57,438 nt of DNA, from assembly GCF_009742705.1 (NCBI RefSeq), contig NZ_WPCU01000005.1:221810-279247 (forward strand), written 5' to 3'. Shown one piece after another: positions 1 through 7,389 of this stretch; within the stretch, counting starts at the first letter, position 1; every line of letters starts with the position of its first letter. The stretch comes from Auraticoccus cholistanensis (GTDB taxonomy: Bacteria; Actinomycetota; Actinomycetes; Propionibacteriales; Propionibacteriaceae). The translations under genes and the position numbers were made by a program. The notes under the pieces are model-generated. The model did not search any database. It was not told where the DNA came from and saw nothing but the letters and a program-made list of their open reading frames with translations.

Positions 1-630
1 AACCGCGGCGTGCGCACCGTGCACGCCCTCAAGGGCATCAGCTTCACCGCCACGCAGGGCGAGTCGATCGGGGTCATCGGCTCCAACGGCTCGGGCAAGT
101 CGACGCTGATGCGCGCCATCACCGGGCTCACCCCGCCCAGCCGCGGAGCCATCTACGCCGCCGCCCGGCCCAACCTGCTGGGGGTGGGGGCGGCCCTGCT
201 GGGCGAGCTCTCGGGGGAGCGGAACATCCTGCTGGGCGGTCTCGCGCTGGGCTACGGCCGCGACGAGATCGACCAGATGCGCGACGACATCGTCTCCTTC
301 GCCGAGCTGGAGGAGTTCATCCACTTCCCGATGCGCACCTACTCCTCGGGGATGCAGCAGCGGCTCAAGTTCGCCATCGCGGCGAGCAAGAAGCACGAGA
401 TCCTGATCGTCGACGAGGCGCTGGCCGTGGGCGACCAGGCCTTCCGCGCCCGCAGCGAGGAGCGGATCCGCGAGATCCGCGACGGCGCGGGGACGGTCTT
501 CCTGGTCTCGCACTCGATGCGGTCGGTGCTGGACACCTGCAGCCGGGTCATCTGGCTGGAGAAGGGCGAGCTGATGGACGACGGCGAGCCCGAGCGGGTC
601 GTCCGCGCCTACCAGAAGTCCAAGAAGTGA
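1..630 (+). CDS. ABC transporter ATP-binding protein for cell-surface polymer export, 5' partial
   Basis: The frame is open from base 1, so the first codons lie outside the window; the GTG at 10 is only an internal candidate. It is the nucleotide-binding subunit of an exporter of the TagH/Wzt type, which moves teichoic acids or polysaccharides across the membrane. Visible motifs are a Walker A (GSNGSGKS), the ABC signature (YSSGMQQ), a Walker B (ILIVDEALAVGD) and the switch histidine (VSHSM). The order of the signature region and the absence of a long C-terminal carbohydrate-binding domain resemble TagH-like ATPases. The permease partner should lie upstream. It ends 4 bp before the CDP-alcohol phosphotransferase gene, so the two are probably co-transcribed. 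Family assignment is firm; the exact cargo is inferred from the tagD and glycerophosphotransferase genes nearby. Confidence 0.88.
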   Translation, partial: NRGVRTVHALKGISFTATQGESIGVIGSNGSGKSTLMRAITGLTPPSRGAIYAAARPNLLGVGAALLGELSGERNILLGGLALGYGRDEIDQMRDDIVSFAELEEFIHFPMRTYSSGMQQRLKFAIAASKKHEILIVDEALAVGDQAFRARSEERIREIRDGAGTVFLVSHSMRSVLDTCSRVIWLEKGELMDDGEPERVVRAYQKSKK

Positions 631-634
631 TCAG

Positions 635-1453
635 GTGACCGCCCGACCCGCCCGTCCCACCCTGGCCGAGCTGCGTGCGGTGGCCCAGCCCGAGCACGTC
701 CGCTCCCGGGCGAACGCCGAGCACTGGACCGCCCAGCTCTACCTGCGCCACTTCTCCATCCACCTGACGCGGCTGCTGGTCCGCACCCCGATCACCGCGA
801 ACGGGGTCACGTACCTGATGATCCTGTCCGGCTGGTGCATCGCGGCCGCGCTGCTGCTGCCCGGCTGGCCGGGGGCCCTGCTGGCGGTCTTCTTCGCCAA
901 CCTGCAGATGTACGTCGACTGCTGCGACGGCGAGGTCGCCCGGTGGCGGGGGACGTCCAGCCCGGCCGGGGTGTTCCTGGACAAGGTCGGCCACTACACC
1001 ACCGAGGGGCTGGTGGCGCTCGCGCTCGGGCTGCGCGCCGCCGACTTGTGGGCCGAGGGCGCGCTCGCGTCCCGCGAGACCTGGCAGCTGGCGTTCTGCG
1101 GCGCGCTGCTGGCCGCCGGCGTGCTGCTCAACAAGGCGCAGAACGACATGGTCCACGTCTCCCGGGCCTTCGCCGGGATGGGACGGCTGCCCGACACCGC
1201 CGAGGCCAAGCAGCTGCGGCGCGGCGGTCCGGTGGCCGCGGCCCGCCGGGTCGCCCGCTTCCTGCCGTTCCACCGGCTGTTCCACTCCGTGGAGCTGAGC
1301 CTGCTGGCCCTGGCGGCGGTGCTGGTGAGCACGGTGCTGGGCACCCCGCTGCTGGCCGAGCGGGTGCTCGTGGTGGTGCTGGCGGCGGTGATCTGGCTGG
1401 TGAACCTGGGTCACTTCGTGGCCATCATGGCCTCGGCGCGGCTGCGGTCGTGA
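635..1453 (+). CDS. CDP-alcohol phosphatidyltransferase family membrane protein with altered last motif residue
   Basis: A 272-residue multi-pass membrane protein that should transfer a phospho-alcohol from a CDP-alcohol to an acceptor. The family motif D-x2-D-G-x2-A-R-x8-G-x3-D-x3-D is readable at residues 95-120: DCCDGEVAR, then G112 and D116. The final aspartate is replaced by H120 (FLDKVGH). That last Asp is proposed as the catalytic base in characterised members, so either His does this job or the chemistry differs. Start GTG at 635 lies 4 bp after the ABC gene; the stop overlaps the next start (GTGA). Its place between a TagH-like ATPase, a GT2 and tagD suggests a surface glycopolymer role rather than bulk phospholipid synthesis. 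That role is inference. Confidence 0.82.
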   Translation: MTARPARPTLAELRAVAQPEHVRSRANAEHWTAQLYLRHFSIHLTRLLVRTPITANGVTYLMILSGWCIAAALLLPGWPGALLAVFFANLQMYVDCCDGEVARWRGTSSPAGVFLDKVGHYTTEGLVALALGLRAADLWAEGALASRETWQLAFCGALLAAGVLLNKAQNDMVHVSRAFAGMGRLPDTAEAKQLRRGGPVAAARRVARFLPFHRLFHSVELSLLALAAVLVSTVLGTPLLAERVLVVVLAAVIWLVNLGHFVAIMASARLRS

Positions 1454-2343
1454 CGCCGGCCCGCCGTAGAGCCACCTACGGGGTGGTCATCCTGACCCAG
1501 GGTCGTCGGCCCGAGGAGCTGCAGCGGGGCTTCGACTCGCTGCTGGCCCAGCGTGACGTGGTGCTCGACGTCGTCGTGGTGGGCAACGGCTGGCTCCCGG
1601 TGGGACTGCCGCCGGGGTTCAAGTCGGTCTACCTGGAGGACAACGCCGGCATCCCCGCCGGGCGCAACGCCGGCGTCCCGCACGTCAGCGGTGAGTTCCT
1701 GTTCTTCCTCGACGACGACGCCTGGCTGCTCGACGACACCTTCCTCGCCGACTGCGCCGCCGTGCTGGACCGCAACCCCGACGTCGGGATGCTGCAGCCG
1801 CGGATCGTGGACCCGGCCAGCGAGATCCACCCCCGCCGCTGGATCCCGCGGATCCGCAAGGGCGACCCCGCCACCAGCAGCGACGCCTTCTCGGTGGTGG
1901 AGATGGCCGTGGTGGTGCGCCGCTCGGTCTTCGACGCCACGGGCGGCTGGCCGCAGACCTTCTTCTACGCCCACGAGGGCATCGAGCTGGCCTGGCGGGT
2001 GTGGGAGACCGGCCACCGCACCGTCTACCAGGGACGGCTGCGGGCGGGTCACCCGGTGATCAACCCCCGCCGGCACGCCGAGTACCTGCACCTCAACGCC
2101 CGCAACCGGGTCTGGCTGGCCCGGCGCAACCTGCCCTGGCCCTTCTCCTGGGCCTACGTCACCTCGTGGACGATCATCACCGTGCTGCGCTGGTGGCGGA
2201 CGCCGGAGGACCTGCGGGCCTGGTTCGCCGGCTGGCGGGCGGGCTGGCGCGAGGACCCCTGGGCGCCGGGGGAGCGGCGGCGCCGGCTCCGCTGGCGCAC
2301 CATCGTGTCGATGGGCGCGCACGGGCGCTGGCCGGTGGTCTGA
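1450..2343 (+). CDS. Family 2 glycosyltransferase
   Basis: A 297-residue GT-A fold glycosyltransferase. The N-terminus has the expected beta-strand (YGVVILTQG), followed by a short loop and the metal-binding acidic cluster FLDDDAW around residue 92. GGWPQTFFYAHEGIELAWR looks like the acceptor-side segment seen in rhamnosyl- and N-acetylglucosaminyl-type GT2 enzymes. The GTG start at 1450 was chosen because it shares the GTGA overlap with the upstream stop and because the sequence before it in this frame is Arg/Pro/Gly-rich shadow of the upstream gene. Probably one sugar-transfer step in assembly of the same surface polymer; donor and acceptor cannot be read from the sequence. Confidence 0.88.
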   Translation: MTPARRRATYGVVILTQGRRPEELQRGFDSLLAQRDVVLDVVVVGNGWLPVGLPPGFKSVYLEDNAGIPAGRNAGVPHVSGEFLFFLDDDAWLLDDTFLADCAAVLDRNPDVGMLQPRIVDPASEIHPRRWIPRIRKGDPATSSDAFSVVEMAVVVRRSVFDATGGWPQTFFYAHEGIELAWRVWETGHRTVYQGRLRAGHPVINPRRHAEYLHLNARNRVWLARRNLPWPFSWAYVTSWTIITVLRWWRTPEDLRAWFAGWRAGWREDPWAPGERRRRLRWRTIVSMGAHGRWPVV

Positions 2344-2380
2344 GGCGCTCGCCGGTTCGGGACCGGCCGGGGTCGGCTGG

Positions 2381-2386
2381 TACGGT
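2381..2386 (+). promoter_or_regulatory. Candidate -10 element of the secreted EEP gene
   Basis: TACGGT lies 67 bp upstream of the ATG at 2453 in the intergenic gap after the glycosyltransferase. No convincing -35 is visible. It suggests that this gene has its own transcript rather than only reading through from the upstream operon. Confidence 0.35.
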
Positions 2387-2452
2387 GTCCGGGCGTTCAG
2401 GCCACCTGGCCATCGGGGGACGTGAGCACCGCCGTCCCTGGAAGGCCCCACC

Positions 2453-3544
2453 ATGCCCAGCCCTGTCCGCCGCCGTCTGCTGCGCGCCGGCACCGCCGTC
2501 CTCGCCAGCCTCGCGCTGACCCTGTCGGTCCCCTTCGCCACCCCGGCCGCCGAGGCCGCCCCGGCCGCGCCCGCGGCCCCGGCCGGCACCGTGGCCTCCG
2601 ACCCGCTGGTCGTGTCCAGCTACAACATCAAGTGCGCCAACTGCTTCGACGGCAAGCCGAACGAGAAGCCGTGGCTGGAGCGGCGCTTCAAGGTCGTCGA
2701 CGTCATCCGCTACGAGGACCCCGACATCCTCGGCGTCCAGGAGGCGTCCCAGGGCTGGCTGAAGAGCGCCTCGGGCCAGCAGGTCGACAAGAGCCAGTTC
2801 GAGGACCTGGTGCAGCGGCTCGGCCGGCCGTACAAGCTGACCAACAGCAAGCGCAACAACTGCGTGCGCCACACCACGCCCACCAGCTGCACGTACAAGT
2901 ACCAGGGCGCCTCGCAGGGCACGAAGCTGATCTACAACAGCGACCGGGTCACCTACTACGGCACCGGCGGCTCGCGGAAGCTCACCTCCAAGTCCGGCGC
3001 GAACGCCCGCTACGCGGTCTGGGCGGTCTTCACGCAGGAGTCGACCGGCAAGAAGGTGTTCGTGGTCAACACCCACCTCGAGCCGCGCGACGCCAGCTCC
3101 TCGCGGACGAACTGGGAGCTGCGCCGCAAGCAGGCACAGGACGTGGTCGCCCTGATCCGCGACAAGCGTCCCGCCGGGATGCCGATGCTGCTGCTGGGCG
3201 ACTTCAACAGCCACAAGTGGACCCAGTACGGCAACGCCCCCTACGCGGTGTTCAAGGACTACGGCCTGGTCGACCCGCTCGGCAACGCCGACAAGACGAC
3301 CACCCGGACGGTGGGCGCCACGGTCGAGAAGCGGGTGCAGACCAACGTCAGCAGCTACAACAACTTCGAGCGCAAGGCCCCGGCCTTCGACTACGTCAAC
3401 GGCACCTACCTGGACTACGTGATGACCTCGAAGATGCGGGTCAGCCGGTGGAAGACCGTGGCCAACCTCGACAGCTCCGGCCGCTTCAAGGGCACCATCC
3501 CCTCGGACCACAACATGGTCCGCGCCACGGTCTGGCTGCCCTGA
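2453..3544 (+). CDS. Secreted endonuclease/exonuclease/phosphatase (EEP) family protein
   Basis: A 363-residue protein with a clear Sec signal peptide: Arg-rich start, hydrophobic core and an AEA cleavage region near residue 36. The mature part has the DNase I-like metal-dependent phosphodiesterase core: SYNIK near residue 56, the metal-binding Glu in GVQEAS, VVNTHLEPRD, the catalytic LLGDFNSH and the terminal SDHNMV. The family includes nucleases, sphingomyelinases and phosphoinositide phosphatases, so the substrate is open. ATG at 2453 follows a GGAAGG ribosome binding site. It sits inside a teichoic-acid-like cluster, where an extracellular phosphodiesterase could trim phosphodiester-linked polymers; this is inference. 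Confidence 0.87.
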   Translation: MPSPVRRRLLRAGTAVLASLALTLSVPFATPAAEAAPAAPAAPAGTVASDPLVVSSYNIKCANCFDGKPNEKPWLERRFKVVDVIRYEDPDILGVQEASQGWLKSASGQQVDKSQFEDLVQRLGRPYKLTNSKRNNCVRHTTPTSCTYKYQGASQGTKLIYNSDRVTYYGTGGSRKLTSKSGANARYAVWAVFTQESTGKKVFVVNTHLEPRDASSSRTNWELRRKQAQDVVALIRDKRPAGMPMLLLGDFNSHKWTQYGNAPYAVFKDYGLVDPLGNADKTTTRTVGATVEKRVQTNVSSYNNFERKAPAFDYVNGTYLDYVMTSKMRVSRWKTVANLDSSGRFKGTIPSDHNMVRATVWLP

Positions 3545-3558
3545 CCGCGACCGCGCCG

Positions 3559-3583
3559 CGGGGCGGGCGGGCCGCCCGCCCCG
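3559..3583 (+). terminator. GC-rich terminator hairpin after the EEP gene
   Basis: A dyad with arms centred on base 3571 (CGGGGCGGGCGG and its complement), 12 bp at most and about 10 bp once a loop is allowed. It starts 15 bp after the EEP stop and has no T tract, which is common in actinobacteria. Confidence 0.55.
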
Positions 3584-3586
3584 TGG

Positions 3587-3592
3587 TAGCGT
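3587..3592 (+). promoter_or_regulatory. Candidate -10 element of tagD
   Basis: TAGCGT lies just after the hairpin that ends the previous transcript and 37 bp before the GTG start of tagD. A GGGAG ribosome binding site lies between them. Confidence 0.4.
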
Positions 3593-3629
3593 CGGTCCGC
3601 CATTCGACCGACCGCCCGGGAGCCTCCTC

Positions 3630-4088
3630 GTGACGACCGTCCTCACCTACGGCACCTTCGACCTGTTCCACATCGGCCACCTCAACCTGCTCAAGCGGCT
3701 GGCCGCCCTGGGGGACCGGCTGGTGGTCGGGGTGTCCTCGGACGAGTTCAACCGCATCAAGGGCAAGAAGGTCATCGTGCCCTACGCCCAGCGGGCCGAG
3801 ATCGTGCAGGCGATCCGCTACGTCGACGAGGTGTTCCCCGAGGAGACCTGGGAGCAGAAGCGCGACGACATCGCCCGCTTCGACGTGGACATCTTCGGCA
3901 TGGGCCACGACTGGAAGGGCAAGTTCGACGACCTGTCCGACGTCGTCGCGGTCCGCTACCTGCCCCGCACCAGCGGCATCTCCACCACCGAGATGAAGCG
4001 GGTGCTCAGCGCCTTCGACGAGGCCCACGTGGCCGAGCTGAAGCGGACGCTGGACTCGCTGAGCCAGATCGTCAAGGAGCTCAGCTAG
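3630..4088 (+). CDS. tagD: Glycerol-3-phosphate cytidylyltransferase (TagD type)
   Basis: A 152-residue cytidylyltransferase that makes CDP-glycerol from CTP and glycerol 3-phosphate, the activated unit for poly(glycerol phosphate) polymers. It carries the nucleotidyltransferase HIGH motif (FDLFHIGHLN, residues 10-19) and the second signature RTSGISTT near residue 113. Length is slightly above the 129-132 residues of Bacillus and Staphylococcus TagD because of a C-terminal helix. GTG at 3630 gives the conserved TVLTYGTFD start. The gene converges on and overlaps by 8 bp the glycerophosphotransferase gene on the other strand, its likely partner. Close relatives using other polyol phosphates exist, so ribitol or another alcohol is a possible alternative. 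Confidence 0.92.
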   Translation: MTTVLTYGTFDLFHIGHLNLLKRLAALGDRLVVGVSSDEFNRIKGKKVIVPYAQRAEIVQAIRYVDEVFPEETWEQKRDDIARFDVDIFGMGHDWKGKFDDLSDVVAVRYLPRTSGISTTEMKRVLSAFDEAHVAELKRTLDSLSQIVKELS

Positions 4089-5286
4089 CCGGGACGGTGG
4101 CGAGCACCCGCTCGACCGCCTCGAGGAACCGCCGGGTCTGCGCCCCCGCCGAGATGTCGCCGAACAGCCGGGCGACCAGCGCGGCCTCCGCCGGCGGCGG
4201 CGGCTCGGCCAGCAGCCGCCGGGCCAGCGTGGACGCCTGACCGGCGTCGGCGGCGTCCAGGGTGGGCAGCACGGAGGTGATCCCCTGCGGGTCGATCCAG
4301 GCCCCCGGGTGGACGGGCCGCGTCACGGCCACGCGGCGTCCCAGTCCGAGGCAGTCCATCGCCATCGCCGAGACGTCGCTGATCGCCACCTCGGCCTCGC
4401 CCAGCGCCTGCCGGGCCGAGACCGCGGTGTCCACCCGGTGCCCGGCCGCCGGGTCGGCGTGCTCGACCAGCGAGCGCAGGGTGGCCAGGGCACGGGCGTG
4501 GTCGGGGGAGCGGCTGCCGGTCAGCGGGTGCGGGCGGACCACCACTCGCAGGCCCGGGTCGGCCAGCAGCGAGCGCACCAGCGCCACCCCGTGGGAGGCC
4601 ACCGAGCCGTAGGCCATCGCGGCGGAGTCGCCCTCCCAGGTGGGGGCGTAGAGCACCGTGCGGCGTCCGCGCACCGGCGGGGCCACCACGGGCACGTGGT
4701 CCAGCTGCGGACGTCCCACCTCCACCAGCCGGTCGGCGTCGACGCCCCAGACGGCGTCCAGCACCCGCTGCCGCGAGGCCGGGCCGGCCACGAAGCAGAA
4801 GTCGTAGGCCCGCAGCTGGTGGGACACCATCGAGGACTTGTTGCTCTCCCCGTGGCTGAGGTGGACGTGCCGCTGGCCGTTGGTGCGCAGCATGGTGAAG
4901 TTGGCCTGGGCGTTGTTGACGTAGAAGACGAGCCGGACGTCGTGGCGGGCCAGCAGCGCGTCGACCTCGGCGGTGCGCCGGGCCAGGTGCACGGGCAGCC
5001 GGGTGAGGGCCGCGAGGGCCCGGGCGCTGCCGGGCCGGTTCACCAGCAGCAGCACGGGGTGCTGCTCGGACAGCCGCTCCAGCGGACCCAGCCACTGCTC
5101 CACCTGGTACAGGTGCTCGACCGGCTGGCTGAACCACACCGCGCAGGGGTGCGGGCCCTGCGCACCGGCGTTGTGCCGGGCCAGCTCGGCCCGCACCGGC
5201 CGCTCCATCAGCTGCTCGCGGGAGCGGGAGACCGCCAGCCGGCCGAGGCGCAGGGCTGTGCTGGCGGGGTTCACGGTGGCAGACAC
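4081..5286 (-). CDS. CDP-glycerol:poly(glycerophosphate) glycerophosphotransferase-like protein
   Basis: A 401-residue protein of the teichoic acid polymerase family (TagB/TagF-type Glyphos_transf fold). Features include HLSHGESNKSS near residue 140, where TagF enzymes have a catalytic HG motif, then LYAPTWEGD, a phosphate-binding VVRPHP near residue 253 and ISDVSAMAMD near residue 305. It would transfer glycerol phosphate from CDP-glycerol to a growing membrane-linked polymer. It lacks the long N-terminal domain of TagF, so it may be a primase or a single-step enzyme. The start is GTG at 5286. Transcription is opposite to tagD, with an 8-bp tail-to-tail overlap. Confidence 0.88.
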   Translation of the reverse strand: MSATVNPASTALRLGRLAVSRSREQLMERPVRAELARHNAGAQGPHPCAVWFSQPVEHLYQVEQWLGPLERLSEQHPVLLLVNRPGSARALAALTRLPVHLARRTAEVDALLARHDVRLVFYVNNAQANFTMLRTNGQRHVHLSHGESNKSSMVSHQLRAYDFCFVAGPASRQRVLDAVWGVDADRLVEVGRPQLDHVPVVAPPVRGRRTVLYAPTWEGDSAAMAYGSVASHGVALVRSLLADPGLRVVVRPHPLTGSRSPDHARALATLRSLVEHADPAAGHRVDTAVSARQALGEAEVAISDVSAMAMDCLGLGRRVAVTRPVHPGAWIDPQGITSVLPTLDAADAGQASTLARRLLAEPPPPAEAALVARLFGDISAGAQTRRFLEAVERVLATVPAS

Positions 5287-5320
5287 TACGGCATCGGGGA
5301 CGGGCCGGGAGGGGGCGCGA

Positions 5321-5353
5321 CGACCGGCCGGGACGGCTGGTCCCGGCCGGTCG
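5321..5353 (-). terminator. Strong terminator after the CbiX-like gene
   Basis: A perfect 14-bp inverted repeat (CGACCGGCCGGGAC at 5321-5334 with its complement at 5340-5353) around a 5-nt loop. It lies 13 bp beyond the stop of the CbiX-like gene and before the glycerophosphotransferase start, separating two same-strand genes into two transcripts. No T tract follows. Confidence 0.72.
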
Positions 5354-5365
5354 CCCGCGGCGGGC

Positions 5366-6163
5366 TCAGGCGCCGACGACGCTCAGGTGGCGCTCCGGCG
5401 ACGCCTCGACCGGTGCGGTCTCCTCGTCGTCGAAGGTGATGAGCTCCATGGCGGCGACGACGTAGCGGGACAGGGCCAGGTCGAGCAGCTCGGCGGAGTC
5501 GCCGAAGGGCTCGCTGACCGCCTCGACGCCCAGGGCCCGGGCCACCCGGGCCTGGTCGGCGAAGACGTCGTCGGCGGTGAGGTGCCAGGCACCGACCGCG
5601 ATGTGGCGGCGACCCTGGGCCCGCAGCGTCCGCACGGCCGAGGCCACGCCCGCGGTGCCGTCAGCCACCACGCAGGGCAGCTTGTGGTGCACCGACCACT
5701 GCCGGGCCCGGCGGGCCAGGATGGCGCTGCTGCGGACGTCGTCGCAGGAGTCGGTGGCCAGCACCAGGGCGTCGAGCTCGGTCGCGCGGCTCCTGTGCAG
5801 GGCCTCGCGGAGCTGGCGGTCGACCAGGTTCAGCAGGTTGGCCTCCGGGCCGATCGGCTTGGAGGCGATCACCTGCAGGCCCGGGTGGGCGCTGCGGATG
5901 GTGCTGAGCACGGACTCGACGCGGGCGTCGACGCCGAAGGCCCGGCAGATGTCGAGGGGGACGAGCACGACCTCCTCCACGCCGGCGCGGACCAGCTGGC
6001 TGATCACCTGCGGCCCCGAGGGCGGGCAGTGGTCCAGGAACGCCACGTGGATGTCCAGCCCCGGACGCATCGCCTTCAGTCCCTTGCGCATGCAGTGCGT
6101 GACCTGGGCGACGCCCGGATCGGTGCTACCGCTGGCAAGCAGGACGAGGGCAGGGGCTGACAT
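5366..6163 (-). CDS. CbiX/SirB-like chelatase family protein lacking the canonical histidines
   Basis: A 265-residue protein with two chelatase-like repeats, the size of a class II sirohydrochlorin ferro/cobaltochelatase (CbiX-long or SirB). The N-terminus LVLLASGSTDPG aligns with the usual AHGSRDP, but the histidine is a serine. In the second usual metal-ligand region (VVLVPLDICRAFGVDARVE) the expected GxH is absent. The repeated half carries LVLATDSCDDVRSS where a chelatase has GRGSSD. The fold is therefore likely, but metal insertion by the known mechanism is doubtful; it may bind a tetrapyrrole or metal, or be regulatory. ATG at 6163 follows a GGAAGG ribosome binding site. The 149-bp leader contains two hairpins. 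Confidence 0.7.
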   Translation of the reverse strand: MSAPALVLLASGSTDPGVAQVTHCMRKGLKAMRPGLDIHVAFLDHCPPSGPQVISQLVRAGVEEVVLVPLDICRAFGVDARVESVLSTIRSAHPGLQVIASKPIGPEANLLNLVDRQLREALHRSRATELDALVLATDSCDDVRSSAILARRARQWSVHHKLPCVVADGTAGVASAVRTLRAQGRRHIAVGAWHLTADDVFADQARVARALGVEAVSEPFGDSAELLDLALSRYVVAAMELITFDDEETAPVEASPERHLSVVGA

Positions 6164-6206
6164 GACGGTCCTTCCTGGACGGGTGTTCACAGGCTGAGAC
6201 GAGCGC

Positions 6207-6245
6207 TGCAGGTGCCACCTTTGTGCGCGGGCAGGGGCACCTGCA
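6207..6245 (-). promoter_or_regulatory. Long inverted repeat in the leader of the CbiX-like gene
   Basis: TGCAGGTGCC (6207-6216) and its exact complement (6236-6245) form a 10-bp stem with a 19-nt loop, 44 bp upstream of the start codon on the minus strand. A second 5-bp hairpin, ATCGT/ACGAT, lies at 6247-6262. A candidate -10 (TATCCT on the minus strand, about 6282-6287) would put both inside the transcript. This could be an operator, an attenuator or a structured RNA; no known riboswitch consensus was recognised. Confidence 0.45.
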
Positions 6246-6312
6246 AATCGTCTTCCCACGATGTGAGACGCGTGTCCAGGATATGGGCACCGACGGGCGG
6301 TGCGCGGCTCGG

Positions 6313-7296
6313 TCAGGCCCGGATCGTCACCTTCACCCGGTCCTCCCGCTGGGCGGCCGCGAGGCGGTACGCCTCCGGCACCTCGTCCAGCCCCATCACG
6401 TGGGTGATGGCGCGTCGCATCACGTCCTGGTGGGTCCGCACGTGCTCCACGCCCATGGCCAGGAAGCGGGTCCAGTCCTGGGTGACACCCGTGCGGAGGA
6501 CGGCGTTGCGGCGGAAGAAGGTGTCCATCGGGAACGGGTAGTCGTCGTGGTCGGGCACCCCGAAGGCCACCACCTGGCCGTCCATCCCGACCAGCCGGCA
6601 GGCGTCGACGAAGGTCTCGGTGTTGTGGCCGACGGCCTCCACCACCAGGTCGAAGGTGCTGCCGGTGCCGACGAGGTGGCGGGACCGGGCGGTCACCAGC
6701 TCGTGCACGCCGAAGTCGGCGGCCACGTCGGAGCGGTCCAGCGGGTCGACGCCGGTCACCCGGGCGCCCCGGCTGGCCAGCAGGTGGGCGGCCAGCAGGC
6801 CGGTGCTGCCCAGGCCGATGACCAGCGCGCTGCGGCCGGTGACGTCGCCGACGTCGCGCAGGGCCGAGCACACCGTCCCGGTGGGCTGGGAGACCACGGC
6901 CACGTCGTCGGGCAGGTCGTCGGGCAGCGGCACCACGTGGGCGGCCGGCAGCAGCACCTGCTCGCGCAGGCCGTGGTGGGTGGTCGACATCGCCAGCACC
7001 CGCTGCCCGACCGGGAGCCGCTCGCTGCCCGAGGCGCGGACGACGCCCACCAGCTCGTGCAGCGGGAACCCGCTGCGGGGGTGGTCCGGGGCCACGTGGA
7101 CGGCGCCGCTGTACTTGGGCACGTCGGAGCCGCAGATGCCGCCGACCACGAACTCCAGCAGGACCTGCTCCGGGCCGACGGCGTCGTGCTCGACCACGGG
7201 CACCCGCCCCGGGACCATGGTGTTCGGCGCGGCGAGGTCCCAGCTCCACCAGGTGGGCCCGGAGGTGCCGGCTGCGGACTGCGTCGTCTCTGGCAT
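6313..7296 (-). CDS. Medium-chain zinc-type alcohol dehydrogenase without structural zinc lobe
   Basis: A 327-residue NAD(P)-dependent dehydrogenase of the MDR superfamily. The catalytic-zinc region is present (GGICGSD near residue 55, then PLHELVGV supplying the His-Glu pair) and the Rossmann loop is GLGSTGLLAA near residue 167. The four-cysteine structural zinc lobe expected after GQRV is missing, because VLAMSTTHHGLREQ runs straight through. This fits sorbitol-, threonine- or quinone-type MDR subfamilies that have lost this zinc. The ATG at 7296 was chosen over upstream codons that read into the shadow of the divergent thiolase promoter region. Substrate is not identifiable. It is 149 bp upstream of the CbiX-like gene on the same strand. 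Confidence 0.85.
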   Translation of the reverse strand: MPETTQSAAGTSGPTWWSWDLAAPNTMVPGRVPVVEHDAVGPEQVLLEFVVGGICGSDVPKYSGAVHVAPDHPRSGFPLHELVGVVRASGSERLPVGQRVLAMSTTHHGLREQVLLPAAHVVPLPDDLPDDVAVVSQPTGTVCSALRDVGDVTGRSALVIGLGSTGLLAAHLLASRGARVTGVDPLDRSDVAADFGVHELVTARSRHLVGTGSTFDLVVEAVGHNTETFVDACRLVGMDGQVVAFGVPDHDDYPFPMDTFFRRNAVLRTGVTQDWTRFLAMGVEHVRTHQDVMRRAITHVMGLDEVPEAYRLAAAQREDRVKVTIRA

Positions 7297-7389
7297 GGGG
7301 ACATGCTGGCAGACCACCGGCGGCCCGCCCCGGCGCGTTCCACCCGCTGGCGGGTGGCCCCGCGCCCGCACGTCTGCCAGTCTCGGAGG

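Noticed and set aside
835-1449. In-frame extension upstream of the GT2 gene
   Set aside because: It overlaps the CDP-alcohol phosphotransferase gene in another frame and reads as Arg/Ala/Gly-rich noise; the GTG at 1450 with GTGA overlap is the natural start.
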